A stretch of DNA of 64,000 nucleotides from Trinickia mobilis (GTDB lineage: Bacteria > Pseudomonadota > Gammaproteobacteria > Burkholderiales > Burkholderiaceae): positions 1 through 64,000 of the forward strand of contig NZ_JAFLRF010000009.1 in the NCBI RefSeq assembly GCF_017315705.1, written 5' to 3'. Numbering within the stretch: position 1 is the stretch's first letter; each line of letters opens with the position of its first letter. Of this stretch, positions 1 through 7,146 are shown one piece after another. Both the position numbers and the translations under genes were made by a program. The notes under the pieces are model-generated. The model made no database searches, had not been told where the DNA came from, and was given only the letters and a program-made list of their open reading frames with translations.

Positions 1-122
1 ACCCATAGACATAGCCGGTGCCCCGCCCATGGGGCTGGCGTTGGGTTCGAAAATCGCACTTCGCGCCGGCGCGCCCACTACTCGCGGAGTGTTCGCTAAG
101 ACACAGTCAGTACGCTGCTGCC

Positions 123-2162
123 ATGCTGCAGTTAAAGGCCTGGATTTCGTCGGCAACGTCTTACATGCATGCAGCCTTCAGGCACACCTGCGCAGCATCA
201 CCGATCACGCCGCGCGCCGCGCGATTCGTGTCCTTCGTCCTTTGCGTAGCGTGCGTATTGCTCGTCACCTGCAGCCGCAGCAACGGCAGCGACGCGCCTG
301 ACGCCGCGTCCAAGGCTGCCGCGGCCACGGCGCCCGACTCCGCCGCGCTCGCGATGAAATGCGGCGCGCCGTCCGCGCCGTCGCCGGCCGCATCGGCCAA
401 CGGCGATCCGCTCGAAGCCGACACCCCCGGCGGCGACGGCACCCGCCTGTTCGCCGCCGGCAGCGCCTTCGACATCGCGTTCACGACCCGCGTGAACAAC
501 GAGGACACCGTTCGCTGGCAAGTGCTCGACAACTGGAACGTCGTGCGCGCGAGCGGGCAGTTCCCCGCCGCAGCCGGCGCGCAGACAGTGACGCTCAGCT
601 GCACGTCGTCGCGCGCAGGCTACTTCGCCATTCAAGCCATGCTCGCCAAAGCAGGCGGCCAATTGCCCTCGCGCGGCACGCGTCCCGCCGGCATCGCGAC
701 GTTCGGCGTGCTGCCCCAACTCAGCGCGACCCTGCCCGCCGCGAGCTACGCGCATCAGGACCAGCACCGCTTCGGCGGCCAGGGCACCGCGTATCTCGCG
801 CCGGGCCAGCACTGCTGCGACGGCGACGGCTACCGTCCGCTCTACACCGATCTCGGCCTCTCATGGGCGAACGACAACCGCAACTGGTATATGGAGGAGC
901 CCAAAGGGCCGAACACGTTCGCGCCGTCGCGCGACACGCTTGCGCCGTACTTCAGGAAGGGCGACATCATGCGGCTGATCCAGCTCGACGGCATCCCGGC
1001 ATGGGCCAGTCCGGACGGCAAGGAGACCCATAGCTACGCGCCCGTCTCGCTGGCCGCCTATCAGGACTACATGAGCCGCGTCGGCGCCGATTCCGCGCAG
1101 ATCCGCGCGGCCTACTTCCCGAACCAGTCGAACAACTACTATCAGGTGACCTGGGAACCCGACTACGATGGCGGCCTGCCGTGGAAAGGCACGGACGCGA
1201 GCTTTGTCGACCTGTACCGCGCGACGTATCAAGGCATCCACGCGACCGACCCGAACGCCGTCGTGATGGGCACGGCCAACAACTCCGTGCGCACCAACAT
1301 CCAATGGCTCGACCGGCTCGCGCCGCTTGGCATCGGACGCTACCTCGACGGCGTCGCGATTCACGGCTACTACGACATCGGCTCGTCGCCGTCGCATCCG
1401 CCCGAGCGGCTCGCCGGCGACAGCGACGCCGCCAAGGCCGCCGGCGCGCTGTCGGCTTCGATGCGCGAATTGAGGCAGCGCATGGTCAAGTACTTGAAGC
1501 CCGGCGCCAAGCTGTTCGCGACCGAGACGGGCATCAGCTACGACATCGATACTTCGTACGGCCCGAACTACCCGACGCAGAACGTGCTCTACGCGCAAGG
1601 CGCCGTGGTCGCGCGCACGCATCTGATCCTGCTCGGCGAAGGCGCGGACCTGACCTACGTCTTCTACATGGCCGATCCCCCCGACAAGCCGCCCGGCTAC
1701 GGCGTCTTCTTCGATCTCGCCGATCCCCAGGGGGCGTATGGCCCGAGCCGCATCAGCCCGAAGCCCGCCGCGATGGAATTGGCCGCGATGACGCGCATCG
1801 TCGACGGCACCCTCACGCTCGGCTATTTGAACGACGTGCCGGGCGGCGTGTACGCGTACGCGTTCCAACGCCTGAACGGCGGCAAGATCGTGACTGCGCT
1901 TTGGACGCACGACAACGCGCATTGGAACGCCAAGGACGGCTTCAGCCCGGGCTACGACGTGACCTACCGCTTGCGCGTCGACGCGCCGCACACTCAAGGA
2001 CAAGTCGCCGTGCTGGATGCCATGGGCAACGCCTGGACGCTGCCCTACAGCGACGGACAAGTCACCCTCACGCTGACCGAATCGCCGATCTACGTCGTCT
2101 CGGCGAACGCAGCGGCGATGCGCGCCCATGTCACGGCGCCGGCGGGCTACGCCGCACACTGA
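123..2162 (+). CDS. Secreted glycoside-hydrolase-like lipoprotein (clan GH-A type fold)
   Basis: 679 residues from the ATG at 123; an upstream in-frame start would add 35 residues with no export signal, so I prefer 123. The N-terminus carries a hydrophobic segment (about residues 34-49) ending in Cys, which suggests a lipoprotein although Thr at -1 is not a good lipobox. A low-complexity Ala/Ser stretch follows, then a beta-rich domain and a barrel-like domain. The barrel has a W-E-P motif (Glu345) and an A-T-E-T-G motif (Glu468), placed like the acid/base and nucleophile of retaining clan GH-A enzymes. A C-terminal beta domain ends the protein. The substrate is unknown; an exopolysaccharide is plausible because nucleotide-sugar genes gmm and galU follow. 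Family assignment is inference from motif spacing. Confidence 0.6.
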   Translation: MLQLKAWISSATSYMHAAFRHTCAASPITPRAARFVSFVLCVACVLLVTCSRSNGSDAPDAASKAAAATAPDSAALAMKCGAPSAPSPAASANGDPLEADTPGGDGTRLFAAGSAFDIAFTTRVNNEDTVRWQVLDNWNVVRASGQFPAAAGAQTVTLSCTSSRAGYFAIQAMLAKAGGQLPSRGTRPAGIATFGVLPQLSATLPAASYAHQDQHRFGGQGTAYLAPGQHCCDGDGYRPLYTDLGLSWANDNRNWYMEEPKGPNTFAPSRDTLAPYFRKGDIMRLIQLDGIPAWASPDGKETHSYAPVSLAAYQDYMSRVGADSAQIRAAYFPNQSNNYYQVTWEPDYDGGLPWKGTDASFVDLYRATYQGIHATDPNAVVMGTANNSVRTNIQWLDRLAPLGIGRYLDGVAIHGYYDIGSSPSHPPERLAGDSDAAKAAGALSASMRELRQRMVKYLKPGAKLFATETGISYDIDTSYGPNYPTQNVLYAQGAVVARTHLILLGEGADLTYVFYMADPPDKPPGYGVFFDLADPQGAYGPSRISPKPAAMELAAMTRIVDGTLTLGYLNDVPGGVYAYAFQRLNGGKIVTALWTHDNAHWNAKDGFSPGYDVTYRLRVDAPHTQGQVAVLDAMGNAWTLPYSDGQVTLTLTESPIYVVSANAAAMRAHVTAPAGYAAH

Positions 2163-2308
2163 CTGCGCGGCACGCGAACGCGGCACGCCGGAATCTGACT
2201 GCACAAAGCGATATTTCGGCGCTTGGCGCCAGTGCCGCTGCGCGATTCTTGCGTCTACGCCGCGCTAGACTCGCGACACGGCACGACGACAACTTTGGCG
2301 GAGACCCG

Positions 2309-2764
2309 ATGCTTACCGAACTCGATTTCCTCGATGTGGTTCGCCTAACACCGCTCGTGTCGATCGATCTGATCGTCACCGACGTCCACGGGCGCATTCT
2401 GGTCGGACAGCGCCGCAACCGGCCGGCGCGCGGCACCTGGTTCGTGCCGGGCGGACGCGTGCAGAAAGACGAAACGCTCGATGCCGCGTTCACGCGCATC
2501 GTCGAGAGCGAGCTCGGCATCTCGGGCATGGAGCGGTCGGCCGCGCGCTTTTACGGCGTCTTCGAGCACCGCTACCCGGACGACAACTTCGCCGGCGAAC
2601 CCGGTATCTCGACTCACTATGTGGTGCTCGCGTACGCGATGACGCTGACGGGCAGCGCGCCGATCGGCCGCTTCGACCAGCACAGCCGATATGCGTGGCT
2701 CACGCCGGATGAACTGCTCGCGAGCCGGGACGTGCACGAGAATACGAAGGCGTATTGCCGGTAG
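2309..2764 (+). CDS. gmm: GDP-mannose mannosyl hydrolase (Nudix family)
   Basis: 151 residues. It hydrolyses GDP-mannose (or GDP-glucose) to GDP and free sugar, acting on cytosolic nucleotide sugars. The Nudix region spans about residues 48-71 (GGRVQKDETL...ELG). It has the form typical of the GDPMH subfamily, where the standard Nudix box is altered (ESELG in place of REXXEE). The downstream H-Y-V-V-L-A-Y strand and the W-L-T-P-D-E-L motif also match this subfamily. The ATG at 2309 starts the conserved N-terminus; the longer open frame upstream is out of register with any domain. It lies 146 bp after the glycoside-hydrolase-like gene and upstream of the repeat block at 2781. With galU it suggests a surface polysaccharide context. 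Confidence 0.88.
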   Translation: MLTELDFLDVVRLTPLVSIDLIVTDVHGRILVGQRRNRPARGTWFVPGGRVQKDETLDAAFTRIVESELGISGMERSAARFYGVFEHRYPDDNFAGEPGISTHYVVLAYAMTLTGSAPIGRFDQHSRYAWLTPDELLASRDVHENTKAYCR

Positions 2765-2780
2765 TGGGGCCCGACAGCGT

Positions 2781-2809
2781 TGCATGGGACCCGAGTAACT
2801 CGGGTCGAC
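2781..2809 (+). repeat. Family A palindromic repeat, core-deleted copy
   Basis: Begins TGCATGGG and ends GTCGAC. The arms GACCCGAGT (2788-2796) and ACTCGGGTC (2798-2806) are perfectly complementary and separated by one base. Compared with the full copy 40 bp downstream, only the 15-bp core is missing. Confidence 0.85.
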
Positions 2810-2814
2810 CGCGG

Positions 2815-2858
2815 TGCATGGGACCCGAGTAAGCGCTAAAGCGCTAACTCGGGTCGAC
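2815..2858 (+). repeat. Family A palindromic repeat, full copy
   Basis: TGCATGGG start, arm GACCCGAGT (2822-2830), core AAGCGCTAAAGCGCTA (2831-2846), arm ACTCGGGTC (2847-2855), end GTCGAC. It is followed directly by seven A residues, which form the T-tract of the minus-strand terminator. Confidence 0.9.
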
Positions 2859-2888
2859 AAAAAAACGCCCGCTATGTTGAGGCGGGCG
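2859..2888 (-). terminator. Rho-independent terminator, minus strand
   Basis: Stem CGCCCGC (2866-2872) with GCGGGCG (2882-2888) and a 9-nt loop. On the minus strand this is followed by seven T. It would end a transcript reading out of galU. Confidence 0.75.
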
Positions 2889-3022
2889 AAAGGACCATTT
2901 AGAGCGCCACAGGGGTAGCGCCGATTTCATTGAAGGCGACGGTTCGTGTCGATTCAATGTGCGCGTGCGGAACTGCCGGATGCGGAAGGGATATTGTCGG
3001 AATTGGCGGCAAATTCGAACGA
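2889..3022. other. Non-coding stretch between gmm and galU
   Basis: Within the 394-bp gmm-galU gap this part holds no convincing ORF; a 63-residue minus-strand frame here has no ribosome site and looks like noise. It lies between two family A copies that point towards each other. On the minus strand it would be the distal 3' region of the galU transcript before the terminator at 2859-2888. Confidence 0.5.
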
Positions 3023-3138
3023 CCCCCACGCTCACTATCGTTCGCTGTCGACCGGAGTTAGCGCTTTAGCGCTTACTCCGGTCCCATGCAAAGCTCCCCC
3101 CGAGGGGGCGGTTGCCTTCCTCTGGGCGGCCCAGCGGA
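3023..3138 (+). repeat. Family C repeat interrupted by a family A copy
   Basis: The left part (3023-3047, CCCCCACGCTC...TTCGCTG) and the right part (from 3095, CCCCCGAGGGGG...GGGCGGCCCAGCGG) match the uninterrupted copy at 48647-48707. The family A element at 3047-3090 separates them. Confidence 0.7.
3047..3090 (-). repeat. Family A palindromic repeat, inserted in family C
   Basis: On the minus strand it reads TGCATGGG, arm GACCGGAGT, core, arm ACTCCGGTC, GTCGAC. Arms are at 3075-3083 and 3050-3058 on the plus strand and are fully complementary, though different in sequence from the copy at 2815. It interrupts a family C repeat. Confidence 0.88.
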
Positions 3139-3150
3139 AGGCAACGCCCC
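3104..3150. terminator. Long hairpin just downstream of galU
   Basis: GGGGCGgTTGCCTTCC (3104 on) pairs with GGAAGGCAACGCCCC (3136-3150), with an inner CTGGGC/GCCCAG stem. It lies 9 bp past the galU stop. It has no T-tract, so attenuation or RNA protection is as likely as termination. It overlaps the family C right half. Confidence 0.5.
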
Positions 3151-3158
3151 TCCGCCTC

Positions 3159-4067
3159 TCAAGCGGCCAGCGAAGAAAGCCCCGCGGGTGCGTCGACCGG
3201 CCCGAACTTCGTGCGCAGATAGTCTTCGAACGACGCCTTCAGCTCCGGATGCCGCAAGGCAAACTCGACCGTCGCCTTCAAGTAGCCCAGCTTGCTGCCG
3301 CAGTCGAACCGCTGCCCCTTGTAGCGAAACGCGAGCACCTGCTCGTCGCCGAGCAGCGACTGGATCGCGTCGGTCAGCTGTATCTCGCCGCCCAAGCCCG
3401 GCTTCACGCGCCGCAAGTGCGCGAAGATCCCCGGCATCAGCACATAGCGCCCCACCACGCCGAGATTCGACGGCGCCTCTTCCGGCGCCGGCTTTTCGAC
3501 GACGCCATGCATCTTGATCACGCGATCGTCCCATGCGCGGCCGTCGACCACGCCGTACGAGCGCGATGCCTCGGGCCGGATCTGCTCCACGCCGACCACC
3601 GAGCAATGGTAATGATTGAACACCTGCACCATCTGCGTGAGCACGGGGGGCGTGCCGTCGAGCAGGTCGTCGGCGAGCATCACGGCGAACGGGTCGTCGC
3701 CGACGAGCTTCTCCGCGCACAGCACCGCATGCCCGAGCCCGAGCGGTTCGGGCTGCCGCACGTAGAAGCAGTCGACATGGCTCGGCTTGATCCCGCGCAC
3801 GAGTTCGAGCAACTCGAGCTTGCCGCGCGCCTGCAGCTCCGCTTCGATCTCATAGGACTTGTCGAAGTGATCCTCGATCGCGCGCTTGCTGCGCCCCGTG
3901 ACGAAGATCAGCTGCGTGATGCCCGCGGCCATCGCCTCTTCGACTGCGTACTGGATCAGCGGCTTGTCGACGACCGGCAGCATCTCCTTCGGACTCGCCT
4001 TCGTTGCAGGCAGAAAACGCGTGCCGAGACCCGCGACCGGGAACACCGCCTTGTTGAAGTTGAGCAT
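3159..4067 (-). CDS. galU: UTP-glucose-1-phosphate uridylyltransferase
   Basis: 302 residues, normal length for GalU. It makes UDP-glucose from UTP and glucose-1-phosphate in the cytosol, feeding LPS core, exopolysaccharide and galactose metabolism. The N-terminal nucleotide-binding signature [11 protein letters not shown] is at about residues 14-24, followed by P-K-E-M-L-P. The V-E-K-P and [10 protein letters not shown] motifs of the sugar-nucleotidyltransferase fold are present. It is transcribed alone on the minus strand. Its 3' flank carries a hairpin, family C and A repeats, and a T-tract terminator about 270 bp away, so its transcript may have a long repeat-bearing tail. I see nothing degraded in the protein. 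Confidence 0.95.
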   Translation of the reverse strand: MLNFNKAVFPVAGLGTRFLPATKASPKEMLPVVDKPLIQYAVEEAMAAGITQLIFVTGRSKRAIEDHFDKSYEIEAELQARGKLELLELVRGIKPSHVDCFYVRQPEPLGLGHAVLCAEKLVGDDPFAVMLADDLLDGTPPVLTQMVQVFNHYHCSVVGVEQIRPEASRSYGVVDGRAWDDRVIKMHGVVEKPAPEEAPSNLGVVGRYVLMPGIFAHLRRVKPGLGGEIQLTDAIQSLLGDEQVLAFRYKGQRFDCGSKLGYLKATVEFALRHPELKASFEDYLRTKFGPVDAPAGLSSLAA

Positions 4068-4352
4068 GGCCCCCCCACTCGAACCATAAGAAACTTGTTG
4101 GGCCAGCGTATTCCCCAGGTACCGATGGCATCTGCCAACATCTCGCCCTTTTCAGACGGCACGCGCATGGCGCAAGGGGCGCCGCGTATGATGCGACGCA
4201 TCAGGCATGCCTTTCCATCCTGTCTCCTCGCTGTACGCCGAAACGCTTTCGCAGACCACGAAGCGTCGATGCCTCATGCGCAAAGGACGCGGTCAGGATT
4301 CGATCGGCGCGCAGATGTTCGTCCGCTCAACGACATCGACAGAGCCGCGCAC

Positions 4353-5318
4353 ATGGCCAAACGCATCGCTATCCTGATCTTCGACGGGTTCTCGCTCGTC
4401 GAGGTCAGTTCGATCGCCGAGGTGTTCCGACTCGCCAACGAAATGGAGATCGAACGGGCGAGCGAAGCCGAACCGTATGTGCTGGTGGTGTTCTCGAGCG
4501 CGGGCGGCAGCGTCGCGAGCAGCTGCTCGATGCGGGTCTGGTCGGAGAACCTCGACGCGCCGCTGTTGACCGGGTTCGATGCGCTCTTCATCGCGGGCGG
4601 ACCGGGCGCGCAGCACACGAAGGACGACGAGCACCTCGTGCGGCGCTTGCGCGCGATGCTGCAGAAGACTCGAGTCGTGAAGGCGATCGGCGAAGGCGCG
4701 GCGATTCTCGCCGCAGCCAATCTCGTGCATGAAAGGAGCGGTGTCGAGTTTCCGTCGGGCGCGACGTTCGCCGCGCGCGATTCGCACGCGCCGCCGCACG
4801 CGCTCACCGCCGTCGAACAGCCGGCCGCGCTCGACGATCCGCTCGGGCCGATCGCCGCCGCGCTGTCGGTGATCAAGCGCGACTACGGCTCGGCCGCGGC
4901 CCGCGAGATCTCCGAACGTTCGATGCCCGGCGCGTGGCGGCGCCTCGGCGCCGTGCTCGGCGATCTCGACGAAGGCGGCGCGCGAGAGAAGATCAATGCG
5001 GCCGCGCGCTGGATCCGCGAGAACTACGGGCGGCCGATATCGGTTGCGGAAGCGGCCCAGGTCGCCGCGATGAGCGAGCGCAGCTTTCTGCGCCGCTTCA
5101 AGTCGCAGATCGGGCTCACGCCGTCCGAATACCTGCTGCGCGCGCGGCTCGATGCGAGCTGCCTGCTGCTCGTCGCGACCGATCTGCCGGTCGACAAGAT
5201 CGCGCGGCGCTGCGGGGTGGGAAGCGGGGACGGTCTCGCGAAGATCTTCCGAAAGCGCCTGTCGATTTCGCCGACCGAGTATCGGATCGCAGGCCGGCGC
5301 CGCTCAAACGACGGTTGA
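4353..5318 (+). CDS. GlxA-family transcriptional regulator (DJ-1/PfpI + AraC)
   Basis: 321 residues. The N-terminal DJ-1/PfpI-like domain spans about residues 1-170; A-G-G-P-G-A at 81-86 is the usual nucleophile-elbow region, but Cys is absent there, as is normal for sensory versions. The C-terminal AraC DNA-binding domain covers about residues 215-315, with two helix-turn-helix units (S-V-A-E-A-A-Q-V-A-A-M-S, then A-R-R-C-G-V-G-S). The start at 4353 gives the conserved M-A-K-R-I-A-I-L-I-F-D-G; the open frame runs far upstream but without family similarity. Its 3' end overlaps the convergent LysR gene by 15 bp. Relatives control catabolism of glycine betaine, carnitine or amino acids; the target here is unknown. 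Confidence 0.85.
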   Translation: MAKRIAILIFDGFSLVEVSSIAEVFRLANEMEIERASEAEPYVLVVFSSAGGSVASSCSMRVWSENLDAPLLTGFDALFIAGGPGAQHTKDDEHLVRRLRAMLQKTRVVKAIGEGAAILAAANLVHERSGVEFPSGATFAARDSHAPPHALTAVEQPAALDDPLGPIAAALSVIKRDYGSAAAREISERSMPGAWRRLGAVLGDLDEGGAREKINAAARWIRENYGRPISVAEAAQVAAMSERSFLRRFKSQIGLTPSEYLLRARLDASCLLLVATDLPVDKIARRCGVGSGDGLAKIFRKRLSISPTEYRIAGRRRSNDG

Positions 5319-6263
5319 GCCCTTCTTGGCGCGCGACGTCAGCATCGCCGACACCGACGCCATCAAATCGCGCATCCATTCGACATCGCTCGGCCGGTCC
5401 GGCTGCGGATGCCACATCTGGTAGCACTTGATGCGCGGAAACGGGATCGGCGCGTTCACGACCGCAAGCGGCAGCATGGCCGCGTAGTGCGTGGCGAAGC
5501 GCCGCGTCGTCGTGAAGATCAGGTCCGATTGCAGCAGCACCTGGGGCACGAGGCCGAAGTAAGGCAGCGTGATCACGACGCGCCGCGCGATGGCCGCGCG
5601 CGCCAGGCCAATTTCGATCGCATTGCGCCGCGCGCCGCTATAGGGCGTCGGCGCGAGATGCGCGGCGGCGAGATAGGCGTCGCGCGTGAGCGGCTCGCGC
5701 GCGAGCGGATGGCCGGCGCGCATCATGCAGACGATCGTGTCGGCGAACAGGTCGCTTCGCACGAAGCGCGGATCGGGCTTCGGCCAGTTGCCGACGACGA
5801 GATCGAGCTCGCCCGCATCGAGGGCCGCTTCGTGATCGAGCGTCGGATTCAGCGAATCGATCTCGAGATGCGCGTTCGGCGCCGCGGTGCGGAACTGCGA
5901 GATCAGCGTCGGCATGAAGAAGTCGTTCAGGTAGTCGGGCGCGGCGATCCGGAACGTGCGGCGCGAACGCGATGGATCGAAATCGCCGTGCGGCGTCGCG
6001 ACGAAGTCGACCTCGCGCAGCGCGCGCTGCGCCGCGCCGAGCAGCGACGCGCCGTATTCGGTCGGCACCATGCCGGATTTGCCGCGCACGAGGATCGGGT
6101 CGTTCAGCGTCTCGCGCAGCTTCCTGAGCGCGGTGCTGATCGCGGGCTGCGTCTGGTTCAGGCGCAACGCCGTCTGCGTCACGCTGCGCTCGATCAGGAG
6201 CGTGCGCAAGACACGCACGAGCCAGATATCGAGGGTGGCGGGGCGGTCGTCGTAGTCGTCCAT
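5304..6263 (-). CDS. LysR-family transcriptional regulator (NodD/NahR-like)
   Basis: 319 residues from the ATG at 6263; a TTG 18 bp further up is possible. The N-terminal winged HTH (about residues 10-70, with S-V-T-Q-T-A-L-R-L-N-Q-T-Q-P-A-I-S) is followed by the effector-binding domain. The sequence D-F-x-x-x-x-S-R-R-T-F-R-I-A-A-P-D-Y resembles the NodD/NahR/PcpR branch, which responds to aromatic compounds. It runs in the same direction as the upstream isomerase-like gene (85 bp gap) and its stop overlaps the GlxA-type gene. A palindrome CCTAACGTTAGG lies at about 6286-6297, just before the start, and could be an autoregulatory site. No divergent target gene is present. Confidence 0.85.
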   Translation of the reverse strand: MDDYDDRPATLDIWLVRVLRTLLIERSVTQTALRLNQTQPAISTALRKLRETLNDPILVRGKSGMVPTEYGASLLGAAQRALREVDFVATPHGDFDPSRSRRTFRIAAPDYLNDFFMPTLISQFRTAAPNAHLEIDSLNPTLDHEAALDAGELDLVVGNWPKPDPRFVRSDLFADTIVCMMRAGHPLAREPLTRDAYLAAAHLAPTPYSGARRNAIEIGLARAAIARRVVITLPYFGLVPQVLLQSDLIFTTTRRFATHYAAMLPLAVVNAPIPFPRIKCYQMWHPQPDRPSDVEWMRDLMASVSAMLTSRAKKGSTVV

Positions 6264-6347
6264 GCGATGTCGAATTACCAAACGCCTAACGTTAGGCCCA
6301 ATCGCCGTTGCCCGGCATAGCGGCGCCGGTATGGCCGGGATCAGTGC

Positions 6348-6992
6348 CTAAGGCACGACGCCGAGCGGCAGCTTGCTGATGCGCTTCACCTCTTTCGATT
6401 CGAGCCAGTTCGGCGTGCGCGCGCAGTAGAGCACCATCGGCAGCGCATCTTCGCCCCAGAACAACTGGTCGTTGAAGCGGAAGGTCGGGACACCGAAGAT
6501 ACCGATGCGAATCGCCTCTTCCCCATTGCGTTGCAATTGCGCCTTCGTTTCCTCGAGCGCGATCAAGCGCTCGCCATCCGGCACGCCCGCATAACGGCAC
6601 AGGTCGGCAAAGCCCTCGTCCGTCGACGGGTCGCGCCCTTCGCGCCAGATGAAGCGAAAGATCGCGCGCGTGCACGCCACGTCGGCCCGCGCTGCCGTGG
6701 CCAGGAGCAGCGCTTTGGTCGAATCGAACGGATGCGCGGGCGGCATCTTGAACGGAATGCCGAGCTGCTCCGCGCGAAAGAGCGCATACCGGAACGTGAA
6801 GATGCGCCGTTGCGGCACTTCATAGCCCGGACGCTGCCCCCAATGGCGATAGAGTCCGTAGAGCGAGACCGGCATCAATTCGAACGGCACCTCGGGCCAG
6901 TTGTCGTGCTGCTCGAGCAGCAAGTACGAAAACGGCGAGATGAAGTCGTAGCACCATAGCGGTGGCGGTGCGGGGTCGCGGCTTTTTGTCAT
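6348..6992 (-). CDS. DsbA-fold protein, 2-hydroxychromene-2-carboxylate isomerase family
   Basis: 214 residues, usual length for this family. Members are kappa-class GST-like thioredoxin-fold proteins that bind glutathione and isomerise aromatic catabolic intermediates. The N-terminal D-F-I-S-P-F-S-Y-L contains the expected Ser (Ser22) where DsbA would have CxxC, so it is not an oxidoreductase. The C-terminal F-G-V-P-T-F-R-F cis-Pro motif and F-W-G-E-D motif fit. The start at 6992 has a strong GGGAGG ribosome site which comes from the end of a family C repeat, with a family A copy 40 bp upstream. It is followed by a NahR-like LysR gene, which hints at aromatic breakdown, but no other pathway gene is adjacent. 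Confidence 0.75.
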   Translation of the reverse strand: MTKSRDPAPPPLWCYDFISPFSYLLLEQHDNWPEVPFELMPVSLYGLYRHWGQRPGYEVPQRRIFTFRYALFRAEQLGIPFKMPPAHPFDSTKALLLATAARADVACTRAIFRFIWREGRDPSTDEGFADLCRYAGVPDGERLIALEETKAQLQRNGEEAIRIGIFGVPTFRFNDQLFWGEDALPMVLYCARTPNWLESKEVKRISKLPLGVVP

Positions 6993-7000
6993 ATTGCCTC

Positions 7001-7094
7001 CCGCTGGGCCGCCCCGAGCGGCAGCGAACGTGTCGATCCGGAGTAGCGCTTTAGCGCGTACTCCGGTCCCATGCAAAGCAAGTGAGCGTGGGGG
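7001..7094 (-). repeat. Family C repeat interrupted by a family A copy
   Basis: On the minus strand CCCCCACGCTCACT (7081-7094) and CGTTCGCTGCC...GGGGCGGCCCAGCGG (7001-7030) match the two halves of the copy at 48647-48707. About 50 bp of family A sequence lies between them. Confidence 0.65.
7032..7075 (-). repeat. Family A palindromic repeat, inserted in family C
   Basis: Minus strand: TGCATGGG, arm CCGGAGTA (7059-7066), core, arm TACTCCGG (7038-7045), ATCGAC. Sense orientation relative to the DsbA-fold gene that starts 40 bp downstream. Confidence 0.85.
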
Positions 7095-7146
7095 TGGTTC
7101 ATCTCGTCTCCCTGGTGCGATGTCAGGTGTGTCGGAGCGTGCCGGT

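Noticed and set aside
2844..3035. 63-codon minus-strand frame inside the galU-gmm gap
   Set aside because: It overlaps the terminator and a repeat and lacks a ribosome site and any recognisable motif.
2946..4352. Long plus-strand open frame upstream of the GlxA-type regulator
   Set aside because: It runs through repeats and antisense to galU. Its Arg/His/Glu-rich translation is typical of GC-rich shadow frames; domain similarity begins only at 4353.
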